NCBI GenBank assembly: GCA_964622075.1
Contig: CAZUMR010000077.1
Coordinates: 1 to 22,741 of the forward strand
Reading direction: 5' to 3'
From: WAPX01 sp964622075
GTDB lineage: Archaea; Halobacteriota; Archaeoglobi; Archaeoglobales; Archaeoglobaceae
DNA length: 22,741 nt
Made by a program: the position numbers and the translations under genes. Positions 7,419 to 15,033 of the stretch are shown one piece after another; position 1 is the stretch's first letter, and every line of letters begins with the position of its first letter. The notes under the pieces are model-generated. The model saw only the letters and a list, made by a program, of their open reading frames with translations, searched no databases and was not told where the DNA came from.

Positions 7419-8287
7419 TTCAGCCATCTGACAACATCGTCAAGGAAAGATTTTGTTTTTCTCAGCAGGAAGTTCGTCTTTTCTTCTCTTCTAAAAATTT
7501 CTTCCTCGCTGTGTTTGCTGGAGGGTCTGATGAATCCTCCTGCTTTTCCTTCGCTACCACCCTCCCCCCTGCCTGCTTCAGAAGAGAGTTCCTGAGCATA
7601 CAGATAGTAGAGGTAGGCGTAGAGAAGGGAGGTTGCAAAAGCTATACCCATCAGGGGCGCAACACCAACAGTTGTCTGAAGTATAATTGCCATCGCAGGG
7701 ACTATCAAGACAGGAATGCCCATGACCAGCCAGGCTTCGAACCTGCTGAAAAGGTCAAATTCCTTGGTTATGAATGCCCACCATACAATGTAAAGCAGTG
7801 TTAGCAGGTAGGGCGTGTACGCCATCATGTAGTAGTTCAGCATGAACAGGTAAATGCCGATGTAAACAAGGCTCACGACTATAACTCTCATGTAGAATGA
7901 GACGTTTACGTAGGGCTGAGAAACTTCCATTTCAGACTTTTCCAGTCTCTCTATTTTCGAGGCAAGTTTTTCCAGTTCGGCCTTGACCTCACTTAGCTCG
8001 ACAGTGCTGTAAGCAACCTCTTCAAGCACAGGCTTTAACCTTTCGAACACGAGCTCGTTGAAAAGTTCATCACTCATCGCACTCATTTTGAGAAGTCTCT
8101 TGTAAAGTCTGAGAGCTCCTCCTGTCAGAACAACCCCGAATGTGAAAAAGACGACATCTGTCATCAGGTATTCAAAACCCCTGCCCAAGGAGAAGTCGTT
8201 GTAAAGGGAAACAATTGAGAGTGTGAGCACACCAAGACCGAGGATAAGTGATAGAGCTATCACTGCCTTCTCCGCAGCGTACTTCAT
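7412..8287 (-). CDS. Polytopic membrane protein with central coiled coil, unknown function
   Basis: This is a 291-residue protein I do not recognise. About six hydrophobic helices are visible, near residues 8-28, 41-60, 133-152, 156-174, 186-204 and 210-231. Between the second and third is a predicted cytoplasmic coiled coil (about 75-122) with a heptad-like pattern, for example EVKAELEKLASKIERLEKSE. The tail (232-291) is hydrophilic, starting with a glycine/serine-rich linker and ending in charged helices. No catalytic motif is apparent. The ATG lacks a ribosome binding site and lies about 26 bp from a TATA box on the minus strand, so it should be leaderless. It shares the divergent intergenic region with the prepilin operon and could serve it, for example as a scaffold, but it does not look like a TadC/FlaJ platform protein. 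Confidence 0.65.
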   Translation of the reverse strand: MKYAAEKAVIALSLILGLGVLTLSIVSLYNDFSLGRGFEYLMTDVVFFTFGVVLTGGALRLYKRLLKMSAMSDELFNELVFERLKPVLEEVAYSTVELSEVKAELEKLASKIERLEKSEMEVSQPYVNVSFYMRVIVVSLVYIGIYLFMLNYYMMAYTPYLLTLLYIVWWAFITKEFDLFSRFEAWLVMGIPVLIVPAMAIILQTTVGVAPLMGIAFATSLLYAYLYYLYAQELSSEAGRGEGGSEGKAGGFIRPSSKHSEEEIFRREEKTNFLLRKTKSFLDDVVRWLKS

Positions 8288-8309
8288 CGAAGACTGGCTA
8301 CGCTCATTA

Positions 8310-8318
8310 TTTATAAGC
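8310..8318 (-). promoter_or_regulatory. TATA box for the 7412-8287 gene
   Basis: On the minus strand GCTTATAAATAAT is centred about 26 bp before the ATG at 8287, predicting a leaderless transcript. The plus-strand string TTTATAAGC here recurs exactly 100 bp downstream at the prepilin promoter. Confidence 0.65.
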
Positions 8319-8388
8319 GTTTTTAATTCTGTTTTTCCCCTGACTTTTCAGTCTCACATCTCCAGCCTCATATCCTCTGCCCCTATAT

Positions 8389-8417
8389 CCGATTTCTCAC
8401 CGAAACCGATTTATAAG
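8389..8417 (+). promoter_or_regulatory. Prepilin operon promoter with CCGATTT direct repeat
   Basis: TTTATAAG (8410-8417) is centred about 26 bp before the GTG at 8440, and no ribosome binding site precedes that GTG, so the first prepilin mRNA should be leaderless. CGAAACCGA just upstream fits a purine-rich BRE position. CCGATTT occurs at 8389-8395 and again at 8406-8412, where it runs into the TATA box. It is a candidate operator. Confidence 0.6.
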
Positions 8418-8439
8418 CATTCACATCATAATTGTAATA

Positions 8440-9342
8440 GTGAAGAGAAAAAACAGAGGCAATAGAGGACAGCTGAGTTTAGACGTGCTTGTAGGCCTGA
8501 CAATATTCATGATCACGTTCATCTTCATACTCCAGTATTTGCCCTCGATCTTCGTCGTTCAGAGGAGTGATATCTCCCTGAGCTCAAAGGCCTACAGGGT
8601 GGCAACACTGCTGACTGAGAGTCCCGGATACTGGACAAACGGAACGTACAACGGAACTGACTGGCAGAACCACTGGAAGGAGAGTGATGTAACTGTGAGA
8701 GTTGGTCTGTGTGCTGGAGAACCGGGAGAACTGTCGATAGACAAGATACTGAACTTCTCCGAACTGTACAGGGACTTTGGATATAGCTATGTGGCAAACA
8801 TGTTCGGTATCAGAAACTACAACATATCCCTGCAGTATCTCTACAGCAATTCCACAGACCCTGTCTATTCCTACTACAACGGAAAGCCTTTGCTCGTGAT
8901 AGGGAAGCCTGTACCGGAGTACGGAGATGTCGTGAAGTACGAGAGGATAGTTTACTTCACCAACGCCACGTTTGTTTACAACATAACCAACACGCAGATG
9001 GGCATTAACAGAACCAGAATATTCAACGTAACTTCCCCGGTTGGAACGTTCACGCTAATAGTCACGAACACATCCCTCTGGGGAAACGGCTGGGGAAGCT
9101 GGGTTCAGGTTAAAGCGAGCAGGATGGGCTGGGGTGGGCCCAAGATTGTCAGAGTTCCCCAGTCTGGAGGAAAACTGCTGCCGGGAGTTTACAACCTTGC
9201 AAATCAGATCTCAAGCAGACTTCCGGGAACTGTAAATCTGACTGTTGTTTCCCACAACGTTGCCGGATATGTCGTTTACTCAAGTGCTGGCCAGTACATC
9301 GCCGGAAGGGTTGCTGCAAAACTTGTCGTTTACGTATGGTGA
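8440..9342 (+). CDS. Type IV prepilin-like protein A (class III signal, RGQLSLD)
   Basis: This is a 300-residue secreted, pilin-like protein. The N-terminus is a short basic leader (MKRKNRGNRG) followed by QLSLDVLVGL and a hydrophobic helix to about residue 33. It matches the archaeal class III pattern QxSxExxxL with Asp for Glu. Prepilin peptidase cleavage is expected after G10. The body is a beta-rich extracellular domain with eleven N-glycosylation sequons by eye (for example NGT, NIS, NAT, NVT), as in archaeal surface proteins. The N-terminus resembles haloarchaeal pilin-locus proteins catalogued as DUF7287, from memory and unchecked. The GTG start is the first codon after a leaderless-type promoter. 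It is the first gene of a six-gene prepilin operon and is followed one base later by the ribosome binding site of the next gene. Confidence 0.8.
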   Translation: MKRKNRGNRGQLSLDVLVGLTIFMITFIFILQYLPSIFVVQRSDISLSSKAYRVATLLTESPGYWTNGTYNGTDWQNHWKESDVTVRVGLCAGEPGELSIDKILNFSELYRDFGYSYVANMFGIRNYNISLQYLYSNSTDPVYSYYNGKPLLVIGKPVPEYGDVVKYERIVYFTNATFVYNITNTQMGINRTRIFNVTSPVGTFTLIVTNTSLWGNGWGSWVQVKASRMGWGGPKIVRVPQSGGKLLPGVYNLANQISSRLPGTVNLTVVSHNVAGYVVYSSAGQYIAGRVAAKLVVYVW

Positions 9343-9355
9343 GGTGAAAGATTGC

Positions 9356-9901
9356 ATGAGTGCCAGCATGTCCGACAGAGGAGAAAGAGGACAGATGTTC
9401 ACGCTCGAAAGCATAGTTGCCGCCATGCTCCTGCTCGTTGTAGCTTACTTCCTCTTCAGGTCAACCCTGCTCATAGCCCCACAATCCACGCAGATTGTTG
9501 ACGTGCAGTTAAGCCAGTACGCAAAGGATACTCTGAACTTGCTTGATAATCCATCTCCTCTTCCGTACACAAGGGATTCACTCGAATACGTTCTCGAACA
9601 CCTCAACTCGACCGATTTCAATCAGGTAATTTCCCCTCTACTGAACTCCACGAGAGAGTGCCTTCCGCGAGATGTAAATTTCAACTATCAGGTGGTTTAC
9701 TACAATTACACCAGTGGAAAACTTGAAAAGCTCGATCTTACGAATTATACACCTACATCCAGCACTGTCACAGCCTCAAGATGCATCGTTATAGACAGCA
9801 GCAGGTTTGTCAGCGACTCACCCTTCCTTACCAGAAGTACTGTAGAAAACTCAAGCTATCCGGTCGTTCTGGAGGTGAGATTAACACTATGGCGTGTTTG
9901 A
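9356..9901 (+). CDS. Type IV prepilin-like protein B (RGQMFTLES)
   Basis: This 181-residue pilin-like protein has a leader ending ERG, then QMFTLESIVAAMLLLVVAYF, a typical prepilin helix with the conserved Glu at position +5 or +6 of the mature chain. Cleavage is expected after G12. An upstream ATG at 9245 would open the frame far inside the preceding gene. The start at 9356 is chosen because GAGGTGA (9341-9347) sits eight bases before it; an ATG at 9368 is also possible. The body has several NST/NYT sequons and two cysteines. It resembles, from memory, the haloarchaeal DUF7288 group. It overlaps the next prepilin by 13 bp. Confidence 0.8.
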   Translation: MSASMSDRGERGQMFTLESIVAAMLLLVVAYFLFRSTLLIAPQSTQIVDVQLSQYAKDTLNLLDNPSPLPYTRDSLEYVLEHLNSTDFNQVISPLLNSTRECLPRDVNFNYQVVYYNYTSGKLEKLDLTNYTPTSSTVTASRCIVIDSSRFVSDSPFLTRSTVENSSYPVVLEVRLTLWRV

Positions 9902-10296
9902 AAGATGAGAGGGGGCAGATAATAATCATCCTCGCACTGTTCATCTCCGTACTTCTGGCTGAGCTATCACTCGTTTACACACAGAACATACTCGCCGGCA
10001 TGGAAAGCAGCACCACCCAGATGACCTTTCCAAAGTACGCCATAGAAAATTTGAGACACATAGCTCTCGTGGACCTGAAGAAGTATGCCGAAAACAATCC
10101 GTCCGGCTTTCTTGAATACGCAAAGATGATAGACAAACAAATCACGGAAATTTATGCAAAGAAAGGATGTTACGCAAGCATAGACATTATAGATGTCAAG
10201 TACACAAGCAGTGATACAATTTCCTGCTACACTGTCAGAATAACTTTCTTCAACTCAGGTGTTGATTATGAAGATACGGAAGTTGTTGTCTGCTGA
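9889..10296 (+). CDS. Type IV prepilin-like protein C (small, RGQIIII)
   Basis: This 135-residue protein has a leader MACLKDERG, then QIIIILALFISVLLAELSLV, with predicted cleavage after G9. The mature domain is short (about 100 residues) and mostly helical at first, with three or four cysteines, one at the very C-terminus. The start ATG at 9889 is preceded by GGAGGTGA (9871-9878); longer reading of the frame runs back inside gene B and is rejected. By its N-terminus it resembles haloarchaeal DUF7261-type proteins from the same kind of locus, from memory. It could be a minor or initiating pilin because of its small size, which is inference. Its 3' end overlaps the start of the vWA prepilin by 29 bp. 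Confidence 0.75.
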   Translation: MACLKDERGQIIIILALFISVLLAELSLVYTQNILAGMESSTTQMTFPKYAIENLRHIALVDLKKYAENNPSGFLEYAKMIDKQITEIYAKKGCYASIDIIDVKYTSSDTISCYTVRITFFNSGVDYEDTEVVVC

Positions 10297-12643
10297 GTTT
10301 TCTCCGGAGTTCATTTCGGATAATTCAGGAGTTTCCGTGCTTGTAGAGTACATACTGCTGATCGGTATCCTGTCACTCGTACTCGCGTTTACCGTTCCTC
10401 AGCTGAACTCCCTGATGTCCAAGCTGCCAACCCAGAATGCCATGAGCAACCAGTTTCAGGATGTTGCCAGTGAAATTTCGGCAAAGCTGACAGACATGCT
10501 GATAATAGCTCCAAAAAACGGGACTGTGAAGTCAAAAGTTTACATGCCAGTCTCTGTGGGAAAGCACACCTACAGCGTTGAGGTCAGTAATGGTGAGCTC
10601 ACAGTCAAATCCAGCCTGTGGACGCAGAAAGTAGAACTCGGAGAATCAACTCTCGGCTTTATAACCAAGGGCAGAACTTTCAGCAGCAAGTTCTCCCATG
10701 AAATCGTGCTCAACTCATCCATCCATGTACTCCCAACGGCAGTTGCGATAGTTTACCCCACAGAGGCAATCGTTAACGAGAAGGTGACGTTTGATATGAC
10801 GCACTCTTACGGAGAGGGGACACTGTACTATCGCTGGGATTTCGGAGATGGTAATGTAACGTCATGGATAGAATACGATCCGACAAACCCAGCAACCGGA
10901 GTAATGTATCACAGATACTCATCCCCCGGCAACTATACAGTCAAACTTGAAGTAAAGGATTCCCTCGGCTACATAAGCTCTGCAGTCGTTCACGTAAATG
11001 TAACAGAGATTCCAGAAGCGAGCCTGTACGTTCAAAAGTTCGTAGTACCGGCATACATCACACCCGGAGGAACTTCCAAAATCAACATATTCTTATTTGG
11101 AAATGGAATAAATCAGACTTCCAGAAACATTACCGTAATCCACACAATAGACACTTCCGGAAGTATGAATGAGTATACACCTCTCTCAACAAATCAGGGA
11201 AGCATTTATTCCAGTCCGGTTACGGTTAGCTACTACGTCCCACCCGGAACAAAGGAGCTTGATATATTTGTTACATGCCCGGATTTCGATATATTTCTCC
11301 TCGATTACGGTATTGCACCAATCGGTGTTTTTGTCAAATCTCCCGGGCAGAATTACTACACTCAGGTAACTACATTTTACCTGTACGGAATCCAGCTGGG
11401 TTACGGCTATGTTGCCAGATATCCACAGCCGGGAGTCTGGAATGTCTCTATAAACGATTTGAAGCCCTGGAGTGCAGAAACAGCAACAGTGTATTTTATA
11501 ACAACAAGCTACAACCTTTCAACCTCTGAAACTTCGAACAGTGTGACTGTGTATCCGGTTTACAATACCTACACCGTAAATGTTCCGAGTGAAGCTACAA
11601 AATTAGGTGCAGAGATAATTCCTGCCCAGTCCAGTTACAACCTGTACCTGTGGCTCAGGGACGATGTGAGTGGCAAATATATAGGCCCCTCCACGGACTG
11701 GATAAACATAACTAATCCTTCAAGCCAGTACACGGCATATATAGTTCCAAACTATCCGTACGGCACATCAGTAAGTTACTACTTCAACACGTACATACCA
11801 AAGTTAGATGCTGCCAAGATTGCTGCAAAGACGTTCAACGGAATTCTGAAGAAGAATCCGTACAACTATATAGGAGTTGTGGGATTTAGCGGTTACAGTG
11901 CCTACTATGTAAAAAATCCACCAACAAACAACACTGATGACGTTAACGCATCTATAGATTCGTTGTACGCTTCAGGTACAACGCCCATGGCCTCAGGAAT
12001 AGAATATGCCATAAATGAGCTCGATTCTTTTAAGAACAGCAAGAATTCCCCTGCGATAGATGTGATAGTCCTGCTCACAGACGGAAAACCGAATATAGAT
12101 CTGGCAGGAGATTACAATCCGACCCAGGCAATAGAAGATACAATATATGAAGCATATCAGGCAAAGGAGAGAGGTTACATAATTTACACGATAGGGTACG
12201 GCACGGATGTAAATGCAACCCTTCTTGAAGAGATAGCCACAATTACCGGAGGAAAGTACTACTTCGCTGCAAACGCTCAGGAGCTCAAAAGCATATACCT
12301 GTCCATTGCAAAAGATATACTGACAAAGGTAGCCGAAAACGTGACTGTTAGCGATGTAATACCCAATGGAATAGATGTTGTGTCCACAAACGGTGCTGTT
12401 ATCTCCAGAACAACAAACGGTACTCTCGTCCAGTGGAGCATACCGGTTATCAGAATAAACCAGAGCTGGCTTGGAACGATCACAATTACCACCTCAAAAA
12501 CCGGCGTTTTAACAACAGATGTCGTAAATGTGTCCAATGTAACGTACTACAGCGTTGTAAAGAAGAAGATCGTAACGATACCGCTGCCTTCAAGGAAGCT
12601 AAACGTGAGCTTAACGAGACATGCAAGTTTCGAGCTCAGGTAA
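10268..12643 (+). CDS. Giant prepilin with PKD and interrupted vWA (MIDAS) domains, candidate pilus-tip adhesin
   Basis: This is a 791-residue multi-domain surface protein. A prepilin N-terminus comes first: a leader ending DNSG (to residue 21), then VSVLVEYILLIGILSLVLAF. A beta domain runs to about 155. A PKD domain (about 159-246) carries YRWDFGDG (188-195) and a C-terminal GNYTVKLEVKDSLG. A vWA domain follows with a complete MIDAS: D295-T-S297-G-S299, T572 in SGTTPM and D605 in LLTDGKPN. About 270 residues separate the first MIDAS strand from the Thr, far more than in normal vWA domains. The excess consists of beta-rich modules resembling bacterial pre-peptidase C-terminal domains. The last 120 residues look like a DUF11-type beta domain (VSDVIPNGIDVV). 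The ATG at 10268 follows AGGTG by six bases. It probably binds a ligand at the pilus tip using a divalent metal; binding itself is inferred. Confidence 0.85.
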   Translation: MKIRKLLSAEFSPEFISDNSGVSVLVEYILLIGILSLVLAFTVPQLNSLMSKLPTQNAMSNQFQDVASEISAKLTDMLIIAPKNGTVKSKVYMPVSVGKHTYSVEVSNGELTVKSSLWTQKVELGESTLGFITKGRTFSSKFSHEIVLNSSIHVLPTAVAIVYPTEAIVNEKVTFDMTHSYGEGTLYYRWDFGDGNVTSWIEYDPTNPATGVMYHRYSSPGNYTVKLEVKDSLGYISSAVVHVNVTEIPEASLYVQKFVVPAYITPGGTSKINIFLFGNGINQTSRNITVIHTIDTSGSMNEYTPLSTNQGSIYSSPVTVSYYVPPGTKELDIFVTCPDFDIFLLDYGIAPIGVFVKSPGQNYYTQVTTFYLYGIQLGYGYVARYPQPGVWNVSINDLKPWSAETATVYFITTSYNLSTSETSNSVTVYPVYNTYTVNVPSEATKLGAEIIPAQSSYNLYLWLRDDVSGKYIGPSTDWINITNPSSQYTAYIVPNYPYGTSVSYYFNTYIPKLDAAKIAAKTFNGILKKNPYNYIGVVGFSGYSAYYVKNPPTNNTDDVNASIDSLYASGTTPMASGIEYAINELDSFKNSKNSPAIDVIVLLTDGKPNIDLAGDYNPTQAIEDTIYEAYQAKERGYIIYTIGYGTDVNATLLEEIATITGGKYYFAANAQELKSIYLSIAKDILTKVAENVTVSDVIPNGIDVVSTNGAVISRTTNGTLVQWSIPVIRINQSWLGTITITTSKTGVLTTDVVNVSNVTYYSVVKKKIVTIPLPSRKLNVSLTRHASFELR

Positions 12644-12679
12644 GGCCGGAATGGGTAAACATGTAAGCGGGTGTGGAAG

Positions 12680-13384
12680 ATGAAAAAGAAAAAGGGAGTT
12701 TCAGAGGTCGTCGGAAACCTGCTGATTCTGCTGATAGTCGGCATAACAGTATCTGCCATGCTTTCATACGGTTACCCGCTGATAATGTCCGGACAGGAGA
12801 ACGTCAAAATTCGAAACGTTATATCATCTCTCGTATTCACCAGAGAAAAAATGGATGTAGTCGCATCTGATGTCGCTTCAAGCACGACAGTTAAATTTCC
12901 CCCATCAGGTGGAGGAATCAGTGTTTCGGATAGCTATGCCATCTTCGTTTACAGAAATGGAAGCCTGCTGTCTTTCGTTCCAGATCATCCAAAGGAGCTG
13001 CTTTACAGATCAGGAAACACGGAACTCGCAATAGAGCTTGGTGGTGTCTGGAAGAAGAGAGGTTCAAGTTTCATGATCTACCCACCCCTGCTGTCCACAT
13101 CCGGATCTACCCTGACCATGGATGTTTACGAGCTTAACGGGAGTGGATCGGCAGGAGGGTATGGTATAGCAACTGTACTCCTGAGTTATGAGGGAGAGGA
13201 AGTTCACAGCTACGGCAGCAGTGATGTAAAGGTTGTCATAGTCTCCGGGTTTTCGGGAGCGTGGGCAAGGTACCTTGAAAGTCAGGGGTTCAGCGTTAGC
13301 CTGAATGGAAACACCGTTACTGGCGAAATAAACGTGAAGAACTTCACAATCGCAGTTCACAGGATAGGTGTATCGATATGGTGA
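12680..13384 (+). CDS. Type IV prepilin-like protein E (KKGVSEVVG)
   Basis: This 234-residue pilin-like protein has a basic leader MKKKKG, then VSEVVGNLLILLIVGITVSA, the common archaeal 'GVS' prepilin pattern (as in DUF1628-like pilins). Cleavage is expected after G6. The mature part is a beta-rich domain sharing several segments with the next gene, such as ELGGVWKK followed by PPLLS, and LNGSGSAGGYG against LNGKGSAGGNG. The two are tandem paralogues, and the shared GGVW...sPP...GSAGG pattern recalls the haloarchaeal DUF7289 family, from memory. The ATG at 12680 follows GGGTG by six bases; a GTG at 12671 would add three residues. It overlaps the next gene by 7 bp. Confidence 0.8.
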   Translation: MKKKKGVSEVVGNLLILLIVGITVSAMLSYGYPLIMSGQENVKIRNVISSLVFTREKMDVVASDVASSTTVKFPPSGGGISVSDSYAIFVYRNGSLLSFVPDHPKELLYRSGNTELAIELGGVWKKRGSSFMIYPPLLSTSGSTLTMDVYELNGSGSAGGYGIATVLLSYEGEEVHSYGSSDVKVVIVSGFSGAWARYLESQGFSVSLNGNTVTGEINVKNFTIAVHRIGVSIW

Positions 13385-14160
13385 TGAAAATGTTCTCTCA
13401 TAGACACGGGAACAGAGGAGTTTCGAGTGTTCTTGGCTACACCCTGATTCTGGGAGTTGTCGTTTTAGTGCTGACTCTCGTTTTTGCCCACACGTACTCC
13501 ATGGTAACTCAGGCCAAAAGTAAGGTAAGGTACGAAAGTATGGCTCAGGGATTTGAAAAGATACAGAACATGGTCAACTACGTTGCATACTCGGGAACAC
13601 CCAGAAGGTACGTCAGAATTCTGCTAAACGAGGGATCCATGAGTGTTACCAGAGGTTGCTGGCTGAATATGTCTGTTTACAGCACCACATCCCAGACTCC
13701 TGTTTACACGTTAAAAACGTACACGGGTGCAATAGTTTACTCCTACGGAAACTATAACATAGCCTTCGAGAACGGTGGTGTATGGTTAAACAGCCACGGG
13801 TATCCAACAGTGGTGTCTCCACCGAGAATATTTATTTACAAGAAAATAATAAATAATCAGACAATATTTTTTATGGCTCTGACAATTTTAAATGGTAAAG
13901 GCTCTGCCGGTGGCAACGGATTTGCAGATGTGAGCGTTATGTTCAATTCGACAAAGGTCAGGGTTTTCGGTCCGGGATACGTGAGGATAAACCTGACGTC
14001 AGACTACGCCAGAGCATGGTATGATTACTTCAACAGTCTCAAAAATTCCGGGAATACGGCAGCAATACAGGCAAGAATAGATGGCAAAAACGTTTCTGCA
14101 ACCATATACTTTTCTGAAATGGTACTGACAACCTACTATTTGAACGTGAGTGTGACATGA
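13378..14160 (+). CDS. Type IV prepilin-like protein F (NRGVSSVLG), paralogue of E
   Basis: This is a 260-residue pilin-like protein. The leader MVMKMFSHRHGNRG is followed by VSSVLGYTLILGVVVLVLTL and cleavage is expected after G14. The body aligns with the preceding protein: ENGGVWLN, SPPRIF and LNGKGSAGGNGFADVSV. The C-terminal part has several N-glycosylation sequons (NMS, NLT, NVS). AGGTG seven bases before the ATG at 13378 supports this start. An ATG at 13390 behind GGTGA is a second possibility and would shorten the leader. The stop overlaps the ATG of the next gene (ATGA), so the prepilin operon is translationally linked to the GIY-YIG gene. Confidence 0.8.
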   Translation: MVMKMFSHRHGNRGVSSVLGYTLILGVVVLVLTLVFAHTYSMVTQAKSKVRYESMAQGFEKIQNMVNYVAYSGTPRRYVRILLNEGSMSVTRGCWLNMSVYSTTSQTPVYTLKTYTGAIVYSYGNYNIAFENGGVWLNSHGYPTVVSPPRIFIYKKIINNQTIFFMALTILNGKGSAGGNGFADVSVMFNSTKVRVFGPGYVRINLTSDYARAWYDYFNSLKNSGNTAAIQARIDGKNVSATIYFSEMVLTTYYLNVSVT

Positions 14161-14552
14161 GCTCGTACGTACTTGTAATCAGAGTGAGCGAGGAAATGGA
14201 CATTCAGGTAGGTGCCCTGGGGAATATCAGATTTGAAAGGGGCTACTACATGTACGTGGGCAGTGCAAAGGTCGGAATTTCAAGGGTGTGCAGACACTTT
14301 AAAAAAGACAAAAAACTCAGGTGGCACATAGACTACCTGACAAGCAGAGCTGAGGTAATTTGTGCTTACCTTTTCAACATGGAGGAGTGTGAGCTGTCGG
14401 AAATGCTCTCTAAAAGATATTCCGGCATCAGGGGTTTTGGCTGTTCAGATTGCAAATGCGAAACCCACCTTTACTTCTCCAGAGAGTTTCCTGTTTTCAG
14501 AACTCAGATTATTCTACCCGCTGACTGCAGCAGGTTTTTAAGTAATTTATAA
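14157..14552 (+). CDS. GIY-YIG / Uri-superfamily protein (DUF123, COG1833)
   Basis: This 131-residue protein belongs to the archaeal and bacterial DUF123 group of the GIY-YIG nuclease superfamily. Signature segments are RGYYMYVGSAKVG (28-40), RVCRHF (43-48), the RWHIDYL box (55-61) and GFGCSDCKCETHLYF (93-107) with clustered Cys and His. The family is a predicted endonuclease whose substrate is unknown; family members often stand alone. It overlaps the last prepilin stop by ATGA, which places it in the operon, but a function in pilus assembly is not expected. Its 3' end overlaps the convergent PH-like gene by 44 bp. Confidence 0.88.
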   Translation: MSSYVLVIRVSEEMDIQVGALGNIRFERGYYMYVGSAKVGISRVCRHFKKDKKLRWHIDYLTSRAEVICAYLFNMEECELSEMLSKRYSGIRGFGCSDCKCETHLYFSREFPVFRTQIILPADCSRFLSNL

Positions 14553-15000
14553 AGCCCTCATCGCTGACTCCAAAAACGTAATTCCTTCCACCGGATTTTA
14601 CAAGCGTCAGCTTCTTCTCCCTCCTTGAATAGACAAGTGCTGTTTCACCTCTGACCACAAAAACGCCATACCACCCGAAAAGGCCGGCACTTCCAAAGAG
14701 AAGACCTCTGCCAAGCTCTTCTAAAGTCTCAATTTCCTCTACCGAGAGTTTTATCCTCGTCTCCCCAAAAACTCGTTTAACGGTTACAGTGCAACCATCA
14801 ACAGCGAGATACCTTGGCATCATGAGAAACAGCAGAAAAACCGCAAGAGCGAGCACGGAGAAAATTATCGTCTCCCTTTTTCCAGAAAGAATACAGTAAA
14901 CGCCAAAAACTGCAAGAATTGCCATGGAAGTGAGTGTTATCAGCTTCGTACTTCTGCTTACTTCAAGTCTGTAAATCGTTCCATTTTTGCTCTTGTTCAC
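14509..15000 (-). CDS. Small membrane protein with PH-like domain
   Basis: This 163-residue protein has two hydrophobic helices near the N-terminus (about 20-38 and 44-62), followed by a beta-rich domain of about 95 residues. The pattern SVEEIETLEELGRGLLFGS, then GLFGWYGVF and a C-terminal helix (DEGFINYLK), resembles small bacterial-type PH domains (bPH), which typically follow one or two membrane helices. The domain would lie in the cytoplasm. Ligand and partner are unknown. The GTG at 15000 has AGGTGA four bases upstream on the minus strand. It is the last gene of the PhoU-PiT-CofC operon, 28 bp after cofC. The 3' end runs 44 bp into the convergent GIY-YIG gene. Confidence 0.65.
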   Translation of the reverse strand: MNKSKNGTIYRLEVSRSTKLITLTSMAILAVFGVYCILSGKRETIIFSVLALAVFLLFLMMPRYLAVDGCTVTVKRVFGETRIKLSVEEIETLEELGRGLLFGSAGLFGWYGVFVVRGETALVYSRREKKLTLVKSGGRNYVFGVSDEGFINYLKTCCSQRVE

Positions 15001-15011
15001 GCTTTCACCTT

Positions 15012-15033
15012 TTATATTTATATTATATTTATA
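15012..15033. repeat. Perfect tandem 11-mer TTATATTTATA x2
   Basis: TTATATTTATA occurs at 15012-15022 and immediately again at 15023-15033. The second copy includes the cofC stop codon. The AT-rich pair sits just upstream of the PH-like gene on the minus strand and might also act as a TATA element for it. Confidence 0.85.

Noticed and set aside
9245..9355. Upstream extension of prepilin B from an ATG at 9245
   Set aside because: It lies entirely within gene A, would put 37 residues before the leader, and the ATG at 9356 has a well-placed GAGGTGA site.
9781..9888. Upstream extension of prepilin C from an ATG at 9781
   Set aside because: It overlaps gene B. The start at 9889 gives a proper short leader and follows GGAGGTGA.
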